The notes under the pieces: generated by a model
Told to the model about the DNA's origin: nothing
Databases searched by the model: none
Seen by the model: the letters and a program-made list of their open reading frames with translations, nothing else
Program-made: the position numbers and the translations under genes
Source of the DNA: DATEAX01 sp035288145
GTDB taxonomy: Bacteria; Patescibacteriota; UBA1384; UBA12157; JAENIV01
Assembly (NCBI GenBank): GCA_035288145.1
Contig: DATEAX010000036.1
Location: forward strand, 1-5,199
DNA: 5,199 nt
Reading direction: 5' to 3'
In this document: positions 1 through 5,020 of the stretch, in pieces
Numbering within the stretch: the first letter of the stretch is position 1
Layout: the number at the start of each line of letters is the position of its first letter

Positions 1-868
1 TTCCGCCGCCATTTACTTGGGCCGGAAAAGAATGAAAATTCTCCTTCTAACCCAAGATTACGGCGGGCAGTCGGGCAAGGCGGCCGAAGTCGCCAACTAT
101 TTGGGTTTTAAACAGACAACCGGACCGGAACTGGTTGGAAAATTCCAAGAACATCTGGAAAATCTTGAGGTTGAAAATATGGTTGAGGAAGTCAAAACCG
201 TGGAAAAAACCGCCAGCGGTTTTTTGGTCAAAACTCGAGAAAAAAGTTTTGAAACGAAAACCGTTCTCGTCTGTTCCGGGAAAGCTCCCAAACACCTTAA
301 TGTAAAGGGCGAGGAGAAGTTTAGTGGCAAAGGGGTCAGCTACTGCGCCATCTGCGATGCGCCTTTGTTTCGGGATAAAGTGGTGGTGGTTGTCGGCGGC
401 GGAAATTCCGCCCTGGACGCCGCTTTAGAGCTCGAAAAACATGCCCAAACCGTCTACATTGTCAATATCGGCCCGGAAATTCAGGGCGATGCGATTATGA
501 AGGAAAAATTTGAACAATCTCCCAAAAGCAAAGTTTTAAATGATGCCAAAACAACGGAAATCTATGGCAAAGAGATGGTCGAGGGCTTAAAATATGAAGA
601 CCAAAAAACCCGGGAAATTAAGAATTTGGCCTGCGAGGGGATTTTCGTGGAAATTGGCTGGACATCCTCTACGGGATTCTTAAAAAATCTTGTTAAATTA
701 AACAATCTCCAAGAAATCGAGGTGGACAAAAATGGCATGACCTCTTGTCCGGGAATCTTTGCCGCCGGCGACGTCACCGACACCCCTTTTAAGCAAATTA
801 TCATTGCCGCCGGCGAGGGGGCAAAAGCGGCTTTAAGCGCATGGAAATATTTAATTACTTTAAAATAG
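1..868 (+). CDS. AhpF/thioredoxin-reductase-like FAD-dependent pyridine nucleotide-disulfide oxidoreductase (5' end missing)
   Basis: This flavoenzyme should pass electrons from NAD(P)H through FAD to a CxxC disulfide and on to a thioredoxin- or peroxiredoxin-type partner in the cytoplasm. The reading frame is open to the left edge from base 2 and encodes SAAIYLGRKRMKILLLTQDYGGQ, the stretch that follows the N-terminal FAD-binding GxGPAG in this family, so the true start lies upstream. The TTG at 17 and ATG at 32 are internal. Counting from the TTG codon at 17, the redox motif CAIC-D is at residues 110-113, the nucleotide-binding GGGNSA at 127-132 and the second FAD motif FAAGD at 248-252. 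Where thioredoxin reductases carry HRRxxxR for the NADPH phosphate, this protein has VNIGPE (149-154). That region and the tail (GIFVEIG, FKQIIIAAGEGAKAALSAWKYL) resemble the C-terminal part of AhpF, which suggests NADH preference. The N-terminal thioredoxin-fold domain of true AhpF cannot be judged because the 5' end is missing. Family is certain, partner unknown. Confidence 0.93.
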   Translation, partial: SAAIYLGRKRMKILLLTQDYGGQSGKAAEVANYLGFKQTTGPELVGKFQEHLENLEVENMVEEVKTVEKTASGFLVKTREKSFETKTVLVCSGKAPKHLNVKGEEKFSGKGVSYCAICDAPLFRDKVVVVVGGGNSALDAALELEKHAQTVYIVNIGPEIQGDAIMKEKFEQSPKSKVLNDAKTTEIYGKEMVEGLKYEDQKTREIKNLACEGIFVEIGWTSSTGFLKNLVKLNNLQEIEVDKNGMTSCPGIFAAGDVTDTPFKQIIIAAGEGAKAALSAWKYLITLK

Positions 869-875
869 TAAAGTA
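856..875. other. AT-rich inverted repeat at a convergent gene junction
   Basis: TACTTTA (856-862) and TAAAGTA (869-875) form a perfect 7-bp inverted repeat around a 6-base loop, spanning the stop codon of the reductase gene. The response-regulator gene converges on it and stops 5 bases beyond. No other hairpin is visible in the 12-base gap, so it could act as a weak two-way transcription end or mRNA 3' cap. There is no GC-rich stem and no clean T-run on either strand, so it may be chance in AT-rich sequence. Confidence 0.3.
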
Positions 876-880
876 GGTCT

Positions 881-1270
881 TTAAGCTTTGTTGAGGACTT
901 TTCCCTGACCGCCCGCGGCCCCCTTTAAGACATCAACCACCATTTTGGGTTCATATTGGGCCTTTACCAAATAGCCGGCGGCGCCCAGTTCTTTGGCTTT
1001 GGCCCCGGAACTCTCTTCGGGGAGATTGGTAAGCAGAAAAACCGGGATATTTTTTAATTCCTGATCGGTCTTGAGGTCTTTTAAAACATCCAAACCGTTA
1101 TAGCGGGGCATAATGATATCCAATAAAATAACATCGGGCTTTTGTTCGCGGGCCAGTTTCAACCCCGTTTGACCTTCGGTTGCCTGAATCGCTTCGATGC
1201 CGGCGGTGCCGAGGTATTGGCTGTACATTTTCAAAACCCCTTTTTCATCATCGACAATCAGAACTTTCAA
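881..1270 (-). CDS. Single-domain (CheY-like) response regulator receiver protein
   Basis: This 129-residue protein is a complete receiver domain and little else. It should accept a phosphoryl group from the kinase encoded immediately upstream. The conserved positions are all present: acidic pocket D7-D8, phospho-acceptor D51 (in LLDIIMP), switch T81 (in LLTN), aromatic Y100 and lysine K103 (in YLVK). About 15 Gly/Lys-rich residues follow the last helix, and there is no DNA-binding or enzymatic output domain, so it must act through a protein partner or as a phosphorelay intermediate. The start is a TTG. It is preferred because MKVLIVDDE is the canonical receiver N-terminus and an AAGGAG site lies 5 bases upstream. 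The start codon overlaps the kinase stop codon (TTGA), so the two genes are probably cotranscribed and translationally coupled. The partner protein is not in this window. Confidence 0.95.
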   Translation of the reverse strand: MKVLIVDDEKGVLKMYSQYLGTAGIEAIQATEGQTGLKLAREQKPDVILLDIIMPRYNGLDVLKDLKTDQELKNIPVFLLTNLPEESSGAKAKELGAAGYLVKAQYEPKMVVDVLKGAAGGQGKVLNKA

Positions 1271-2568
1271 GTTGTCTCCTTTCCCTTAGATTGTATCAAC
1301 GGCAGGCGAAAATTGAAAGTGGCTCCTCGATTTGGACCGGCGGATTCAGCCCAAATTTTCCCGCGATGTTTTTCCACCAGAAGCCGGGCAATATAAAGCC
1401 CTAAACCAGTGCCCTTGTTGTCAAGCTCCAAAATATCTTTGCCCCGAAAGAAGGGCTGGAAGAGTTTGTCAAAATCTTTTTCCGCGATGCCGACGCCCGG
1501 GTCAACGACGGCCAATGTTATCCATTCGGGCGATTGTTTGAGCGCAATGTTGATTTTGCCGCGGCGCGTGTACTTGACGGCATTGTCCAAAAGATTATAA
1601 ATTACCTGACGGATTTTTTCTTTGTCCATAAGCACTGGTTTGAGCGGGGCCGGGGGGATGAATTCTAACCGAAGATCTTTTTTTAACATTGTCTTTTGGA
1701 ATTGACTGACAATTTCTTTGACCAAATCTTCGAGGCGGTGTTCCTTTAGGTCGAGGGGAATTTGGCCGGACTGGATGCGGGAGATGGAGAGTAATTCAGA
1801 AACGAGATTGACCATTCTTTTGGAGCTGGAATAGATTTCTTCGGCGGCATCGCGCTGTTTTGGAGTAAGCCTGCCAAAGGTGCCTTGGGAAAGCATCGAG
1901 GCAAAACCCCGAATCATCGAAAGCGGGGTGAAGAGCTGGTGGGAGGTTAAAGACAAAAATTCTTTCTGTCTTTGGGCTTCTTCCTTAAGAACTTTTTGAT
2001 GGGCCAAGGATTCTTCTTTGGCGATGCGTTCCTGGCGGACCTGCATGGCCAAAACGCGGCAGAAAATCGTAATTAAAAGAATTAAGCCCACTTGCCAGGC
2101 GCCTTGGGCGATTTCGCCGCTTTGGGGATAAAGGCCTTGAGCGCCCAAAAATATTTCAAAGACCACAAACAAAGAGGCAATGACGGCAATGAGCAAAGCA
2201 TTGATAAACTCCAAGGAAAGCGCCGCCGCGGCGATGGGCAGAAAAAAGAGAGCGTAAAAATACTGCCCCCAATCCTTTAAAAGATGAATGAGGATGCCGA
2301 TTAAGAGAATATCGGAGATGTCCTTGAGGTAGAGTCGGTTGGGGCGGGGGAAATATTTGTAAATGATGAGATAATAAATGAGGGCAAAGGAAATAATCGC
2401 GCCGATGAGGATGTAGGATTTGGTGTCGTCAACTTGGCGATTGGGCAAAAAACGGATGCCGAAAATAATGATGATAATCACCAGCCAGGTGGAGATTTCA
2501 ACTATGCTTTCATAGCGATTAATTTTGCTTCGAAGACCTTCGTAAATCGAGGGCGATTTTTCTTCCAT
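1267..2568 (-). CDS. Membrane-bound sensor histidine kinase (six predicted membrane helices, HisKA + HATPase_c)
   Basis: This 433-residue transmitter kinase probably phosphorylates the receiver encoded downstream. The N-terminal 175 residues contain about six hydrophobic helices (near 24-41, 51-70, 84-98, 101-117, 121-143 and 157-176) with short loops. There is no sizeable extracytoplasmic domain, so sensing is likely within or at the membrane. A charged coiled-coil-like linker (177-205) leads to the HisKA H box with phospho-acceptor H210 in SHQLFTPL. The ATPase domain shows the N box (NLLDNAVKYT, N325/N329), G1 (DPGVG, 356-360), F box (LFQPFF) and G2 (GTGLGLYIAR, from 386). The usual Arg after SHxL is Phe (F213) and the residue after His is Gln. 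T214, the +4 position used in phosphatase activity, is kept. A TAA lies in frame 4-6 bases before the ATG, so this is the most upstream start. No Shine-Dalgarno is visible. The signal is unknown. Confidence 0.94.
   Translation of the reverse strand: MEEKSPSIYEGLRSKINRYESIVEISTWLVIIIIIFGIRFLPNRQVDDTKSYILIGAIISFALIYYLIIYKYFPRPNRLYLKDISDILLIGILIHLLKDWGQYFYALFFLPIAAAALSLEFINALLIAVIASLFVVFEIFLGAQGLYPQSGEIAQGAWQVGLILLITIFCRVLAMQVRQERIAKEESLAHQKVLKEEAQRQKEFLSLTSHQLFTPLSMIRGFASMLSQGTFGRLTPKQRDAAEEIYSSSKRMVNLVSELLSISRIQSGQIPLDLKEHRLEDLVKEIVSQFQKTMLKKDLRLEFIPPAPLKPVLMDKEKIRQVIYNLLDNAVKYTRRGKINIALKQSPEWITLAVVDPGVGIAEKDFDKLFQPFFRGKDILELDNKGTGLGLYIARLLVEKHRGKIWAESAGPNRGATFNFRLPLIQSKGKETT
1276..1281 (-). 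promoter_or_regulatory. Shine-Dalgarno site deciding the TTG start of the receiver gene
   Basis: On the minus strand AAGGAG sits 5 bases before the TTG at 1270. It lies within the codons for the last Lys-Glu of the upstream histidine kinase. This placement and the TTGA overlap of stop and start are typical of translational coupling, and they support TTG as the real start codon. Confidence 0.8.
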
Positions 2569-2574
2569 GATTTA

Positions 2575-2580
2575 ATTGTA
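2575..2580 (-). promoter_or_regulatory. Candidate -10 element for a leaderless kinase-receiver mRNA
   Basis: The minus strand reads TACAAT, then 6 bases, then the kinase ATG, which would place transcription initiation on or next to the A of the start codon. The only upstream sequence is the T-run of the terminator, so no good -35 is available. No ribosome-binding site lies between the terminator and the ATG, which fits leaderless translation. The alternative is read-through from the M48-CHAP gene. Confidence 0.35.
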
Positions 2581-2589
2581 ATTGATTGG

Positions 2590-2633
2590 AAAAAATTAAA
2601 AAAGCCCCGCCTACGCTAAAGCTACGGCGGGGC
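2590..2633 (-). terminator. Rho-independent terminator of the M48-CHAP gene
   Basis: On the minus strand, GCCCCGCC and GGCGGGGC (plus-strand arms 2604-2611 and 2626-2633) form an 8-bp GC stem. The inner bases CGTAGCTTTAGCGTAG can extend the pairing imperfectly. It is followed directly by TTTTTTAATTTTTT (2603 down to 2590). The stem starts 22 bases after the M48-CHAP stop codon. The plus-strand side has no T-run, so it works in one direction only. It separates the M48-CHAP gene from the kinase-receiver operon. The inner sequence resembles dispersed GC-rich repeats I recall from Patescibacteria genomes. Confidence 0.9.
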
Positions 2634-2655
2634 GGGGTAATATAGCTGAATGGTT

Positions 2656-4308
2656 CTAATTGAAATTGAGCCACATGTTGGCAATCTCGCAGTCGTCGTA
2701 AGATTGCCACATATTGGGAATGAAGGTTTCCAGGTCGAGAAGATTTTCTCCCTCATGAAGGATGTTCGGATTGAAGGTGAATTCAAACTGCTCCCATTGG
2801 CCAGTCACCGTCACGGCGCGACCGACTTCTTGGCGGTTGAAAAAGACAGTCGGATCTTTCCGTGGCGTTCCTTTGACGCGCAGTGTTACTCTTGCTTGAG
2901 TTGCGCTTTCGAGATCGGACTGATAAAGTCGAAATTTCCGAAACCAAACGGTTTTTTCATTTATTCGGTCGTCGCCAAGATAGATAGGACCCCTCAGAAG
3001 TTGGATGCTGCGACGGTAAGGCTGTGTCGGTTCGACTGGTTGTTGCGGTTGATCGGGTGGATTGGCGGTGCCCTTCCAGTAGACAAAACCTCGAAAATTT
3101 TGGGGTTCAAACAACTTTCGATGGGTTATCTTCAGGGTGGACCAATTAGATTCCCAAATATCAAAACTACCATCCTGATCCACGGCTGTTACCATTGCCA
3201 CATGCCCATGGTCTTCAGAACCGGGGACATCTTTAGTCCAAACAGCAATTGCGCCTGGTTTCGGTGAAGTTCCGACTTCATAACCGGCTTGCTGACAAAC
3301 ATCATACCATTGGTAAGCATCGCCCTGACCAGGAGTTGGCAGTTCCTTTTCCCGGACGGCAAAGACAAACCAGGTGCATTGACCAGTCCAGCCATGCTTG
3401 TCATAATAATTGGGATAATGATAAACTTTCCTGCCCGTCTTTTGTTGGTATTGTTGAAGGCCCTCTTCGATAGAGAAGGGCCCATCGATGAAATCTGTCT
3501 CGGCGGCAAAAGCTTTATCAAATTTGAAGTCCCAACCAAGAACTTCTTTAAGCATCAGACTTTTAAGGACCTCTGAACGTTCCTCTGTTGGCGGATGGGT
3601 GGCAAAGAGCTGCTGGAAGGGATCTTTCTTCCCTTTGGAAAGAGTTTCCAACCTTCTCATAAAAGTCAAACCACCGCTAGGATCAGCGCCGGAAGCAACC
3701 GCATATTCAAATCCTAAACGGTCAGCCTCTTTTTCATCTTTGCGGGAGCGGCCGGCCAAGAAGAGCTGAGTGGCGATTGCTGCCCAATGTTGGGTCTTTC
3801 TGCCCTTGACCAATTTACCTCCTATGAGAGAGGCCAGGATGCCACTTTTGAGTTGTTTTATCCCGTGAGCCTCGTTCGTATGGCCCAGTTCATGGCCCAG
3901 AACATAAGTAATTTCATCATCCGAAACTCCGGGAGTTCTCAGAAGTGCCGTAGTAACATAGAGGAAACCACCAGGCAAAGCATAGGCGTTAACGTCGGAG
4001 GAATTTAGGACCTTGATTTGGTAGTTGAGGCCTTTCTTTTGAGCTCGAGGATTCTGCATTAATCGATTCAAAATATTTCTTGCGCGAGCATTGAGCACGG
4101 AATCATCGGTAACAGACATCTGGCTTTCCAATTGGGCGCTGGAGAGCTCTCCAACCAGTTTTTCCACTTTGGCACCTTTGCCGAAAAGAATAGTGGCCTC
4201 CAGAACGATATCGACAATTTTTTCCAGCTCGGAACCTTTGGCTAATACTGGCGTCATCCATCCGTGCAGAAAAACCATCACCGTCAAGATTATCAGTTTT
4301 TTCCTCAA
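2656..4308 (-). CDS. Secreted M48 zinc metallopeptidase fused to a CHAP domain and a C-terminal beta-rich domain
   Basis: This 550-residue exported protein is probably active on the cell envelope. A signal peptide (MRKK, hydrophobic core, VLA cleavage near residue 23) is followed by an M48 peptidase domain (about 60-260). That domain has NAYALPGG (107-114), the zinc motif HELGH (139-143), the third ligand E194 in KEADRLG, and THPPTEER (237-244), as in BepA/LoiP-type proteases. A CHAP domain follows (about 290-412) with nucleophile C311 in GQCTWF, catalytic H369 in HGHVAMV, and E386/N388 as third-residue candidates. CHAP domains usually cut peptidoglycan amide or peptide bonds. After a Pro/Gln-rich linker (416-430) comes about 120 residues with alternating beta pattern (ARVTLRVKG, GQWEQFEFTF, GENLLDLE), resembling jelly-roll carbohydrate-binding folds; that assignment is inferred. 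The TPR repeats common after M48 in BepA are absent. The TTG start is chosen for its signal peptide and an AGGAGG 9 bases upstream. All visible catalytic residues are intact. Confidence 0.93.
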   Translation of the reverse strand: MRKKLIILTVMVFLHGWMTPVLAKGSELEKIVDIVLEATILFGKGAKVEKLVGELSSAQLESQMSVTDDSVLNARARNILNRLMQNPRAQKKGLNYQIKVLNSSDVNAYALPGGFLYVTTALLRTPGVSDDEITYVLGHELGHTNEAHGIKQLKSGILASLIGGKLVKGRKTQHWAAIATQLFLAGRSRKDEKEADRLGFEYAVASGADPSGGLTFMRRLETLSKGKKDPFQQLFATHPPTEERSEVLKSLMLKEVLGWDFKFDKAFAAETDFIDGPFSIEEGLQQYQQKTGRKVYHYPNYYDKHGWTGQCTWFVFAVREKELPTPGQGDAYQWYDVCQQAGYEVGTSPKPGAIAVWTKDVPGSEDHGHVAMVTAVDQDGSFDIWESNWSTLKITHRKLFEPQNFRGFVYWKGTANPPDQPQQPVEPTQPYRRSIQLLRGPIYLGDDRINEKTVWFRKFRLYQSDLESATQARVTLRVKGTPRKDPTVFFNRQEVGRAVTVTGQWEQFEFTFNPNILHEGENLLDLETFIPNMWQSYDDCEIANMWLNFN

Positions 4309-4317
4309 GGGATTCTA

Positions 4318-4323
4318 CCTCCT
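4318..4323 (-). promoter_or_regulatory. Shine-Dalgarno site for the M48-CHAP TTG start
   Basis: A full-match AGGAGG on the minus strand lies 9 bases before the TTG at 4308. The predicted protein then begins with a well-formed signal peptide. Together these make TTG the best start. Confidence 0.8.
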
Positions 4324-4366
4324 CGACAATTTTTGAATTTTCGATGTGCGATTAACTTACAACCAT

Positions 4367-4395
4367 ATTATACCAGAAAATTATTCCCCTTGGAA
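4367..4395 (-). promoter_or_regulatory. Promoter of the M48-CHAP gene (extended -10)
   Basis: The minus strand reads TGGTATAAT: a consensus TATAAT (4372 to 4367) with an extended-10 TG one base upstream. A weak -35 candidate, TTCCAA (4395 to 4390), lies 17 bases further up. The predicted start near 4360 gives a leader of about 50 bases that contains the AGGAGG site. The promoter faces away from the glycosylase promoter, and the upstream halves of the two overlap. Confidence 0.7.
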
Positions 4396-4404
4396 TAGAA
4401 CGAA

Positions 4405-4413
4405 TGCTAAAAT
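4405..4413 (+). promoter_or_regulatory. Extended -10 promoter of the glycosylase gene, probably leaderless
   Basis: TGCTAAAAT is an extended -10 (TG-N-TAAAAT) ending 6 bases before the glycosylase ATG. The predicted transcription start therefore falls on or beside the start codon. There is no Shine-Dalgarno sequence and no convincing -35. A leaderless transcript is the simplest reading. Confidence 0.55.
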
Positions 4414-4419
4414 CAATTT

Positions 4420-4947
4420 ATGAAACTTAAACGCCAATTTTATCTTCGGACGACAGTGGGGGTTGCCAAGGACTTAATCGGAAAATTTCTAGTTCATCGT
4501 ATCAATCCTTCGACTCCGCTCGGGACAAGTAAAATTTATGAGGCGGAAATCATTGAAACAGAGGCTTACGCCGGTTTTGAAGATAAAGCTTCCCACGCCT
4601 CGCGCGGAAAGACGGCGCGCAACAAAGTGATGTTTGGAAAGCCGGGTTTTGCTTATGTCTATTTGATTTACGGGATGTATCACTGCTTTAATATCGTTAC
4701 CGAACGCGAGGGTTTTCCCGCGGCGGTTTTGATTCGGGGTTTGGATTATCCCAAATCTCAAGGCCCCGGCAAACTCTGCCGAGAGTTCAAAATTACCAAG
4801 GTTCAGAATGGTCTTGATATGACAAAAGATGTTTTATGGGTGGAGGACAGAGGCCTAAAACGGGAGGTCGCGGCCGGCAAACGCATCGGCGTGGATTACG
4901 CGGGGGTTTGTAGAGATTGGCTTTGGAATTTTCGGCGAAAGGATTGA
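4420..4947 (+). CDS. mpg: 3-methyladenine DNA glycosylase, AAG/MPG family
   Basis: This 175-residue enzyme should cut the N-glycosidic bond of alkylated or deaminated purines (3-methyladenine, hypoxanthine) to begin base excision repair. Family landmarks are clear: LIGKFLV (19-25), the active-site block ETEAY with general-base E48 and stacking Y50 (equivalent to human E125/Y127), ASHASRGKTARN with H59, YVYLIYGMYHCFNIV (79-93) with N91, the R in VLIRGL, GPGKLC, and a C-terminal RIGVDYAG. It is full length for a compact bacterial member. Residues 30-37 (PSTPLGTS) form extra sequence in the turn between the two strands leading to ETEAY, and they are encoded exactly by a hairpin-repeat unit. All catalytic positions are kept, so the gene is probably active. 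The ATG has no Shine-Dalgarno and lies 6 bases after a -10 element. The gene is transcribed away from M48-CHAP and appears to be a single-gene unit with its own promoter. Confidence 0.95.
   Translation: MKLKRQFYLRTTVGVAKDLIGKFLVHRINPSTPLGTSKIYEAEIIETEAYAGFEDKASHASRGKTARNKVMFGKPGFAYVYLIYGMYHCFNIVTEREGFPAAVLIRGLDYPKSQGPGKLCREFKITKVQNGLDMTKDVLWVEDRGLKREVAAGKRIGVDYAGVCRDWLWNFRRKD
4507..4529 (+). repeat. Dispersed GC-rich repeat unit embedded in the glycosylase gene
   Basis: The 23 bases beginning CCTTCGACTCCGCTCGGG and ending ACAAG match from memory a short palindromic-type repeat (CCTTCGACT-CGCTC-GGACAAG) scattered through many Patescibacteria and other environmental genomes, usually between genes. 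Here it lies in frame and encodes Pro30 to Ser37 of the glycosylase. It starts on a codon boundary and introduces no stop. Only one copy is in this window, so its repeat status rests on recognition of the motif. Confidence 0.6.
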
Positions 4948-4973
4948 CTTTCGGGTTCTTTTTATGCTAAGAT
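4944..4973 (+). promoter_or_regulatory. Strong promoter for the TM2-like gene
   Basis: TTGACT (4944-4949) and TAAGAT (4968-4973) are spaced by 18 bases, with an extended-10 TG at 4965-4966. This is the best promoter match in the window. The -35 overlaps the TGA stop codon of the glycosylase gene, so the gap between the two genes is almost entirely promoter. The predicted transcription start is near 4980, at the beginning of a short hairpin. Confidence 0.8.
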
Positions 4974-4980
4974 TTTAGTA

Positions 4981-4994
4981 ACTCCAGGGGGAGT
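4981..4994 (+). other. Small hairpin at the predicted 5' end of the TM2-like mRNA
   Basis: ACTCC (4981-4985) pairs with GGAGT (4990-4994) around an AGGG loop. The hairpin begins within a base or two of the predicted transcription start. Such 5'-terminal stems can protect mRNA from 5'-end-dependent decay. The stem is only 5 bp, so the role is inferred. Confidence 0.4.
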
Positions 4995-5006
4995 AAATTA
5001 TAAAAT

Positions 5007-5015
5007 GGAGGTGAT
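5007..5015 (+). promoter_or_regulatory. Near-perfect Shine-Dalgarno site for the TM2-like gene
   Basis: GGAGGTGAT matches the 16S anti-Shine-Dalgarno over nine bases. The GGAGG core ends 9 bases before the ATG at 5021, which selects that ATG over the out-of-frame ATG at 5005 that overlaps the site. Confidence 0.85.
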
Positions 5016-5020
5016 TCAGA

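Noticed and set aside
17..868. TTG at 17 as the start of the reductase
   Set aside because: The in-frame codons upstream of it (SAAIY) continue the family-conserved sequence to the window edge, so the gene begins outside.
2519..2710. Minus-strand 63-codon open frame across the kinase start and terminator
   Set aside because: It reads through the terminator hairpin in a different frame, has no ribosome-binding site and resembles nothing.
2650..3267. A 205-codon plus-strand open frame
   Set aside because: It lies entirely opposite the M48-CHAP gene, shows no domain-like sequence, and its ATG has no ribosome-binding site; it is a coding shadow.
4357..4378. Possible operator palindrome around the M48-CHAP -10
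   Set aside because: The apparent symmetry of GGTATAATATGG is imperfect and explained by the TATAAT element itself.
4489..4761. Minus-strand 90-codon frame opposite the glycosylase
   Set aside because: It contains CPERSRR, which is just the reverse reading of the hairpin repeat, and the rest is antisense to conserved glycosylase codons.
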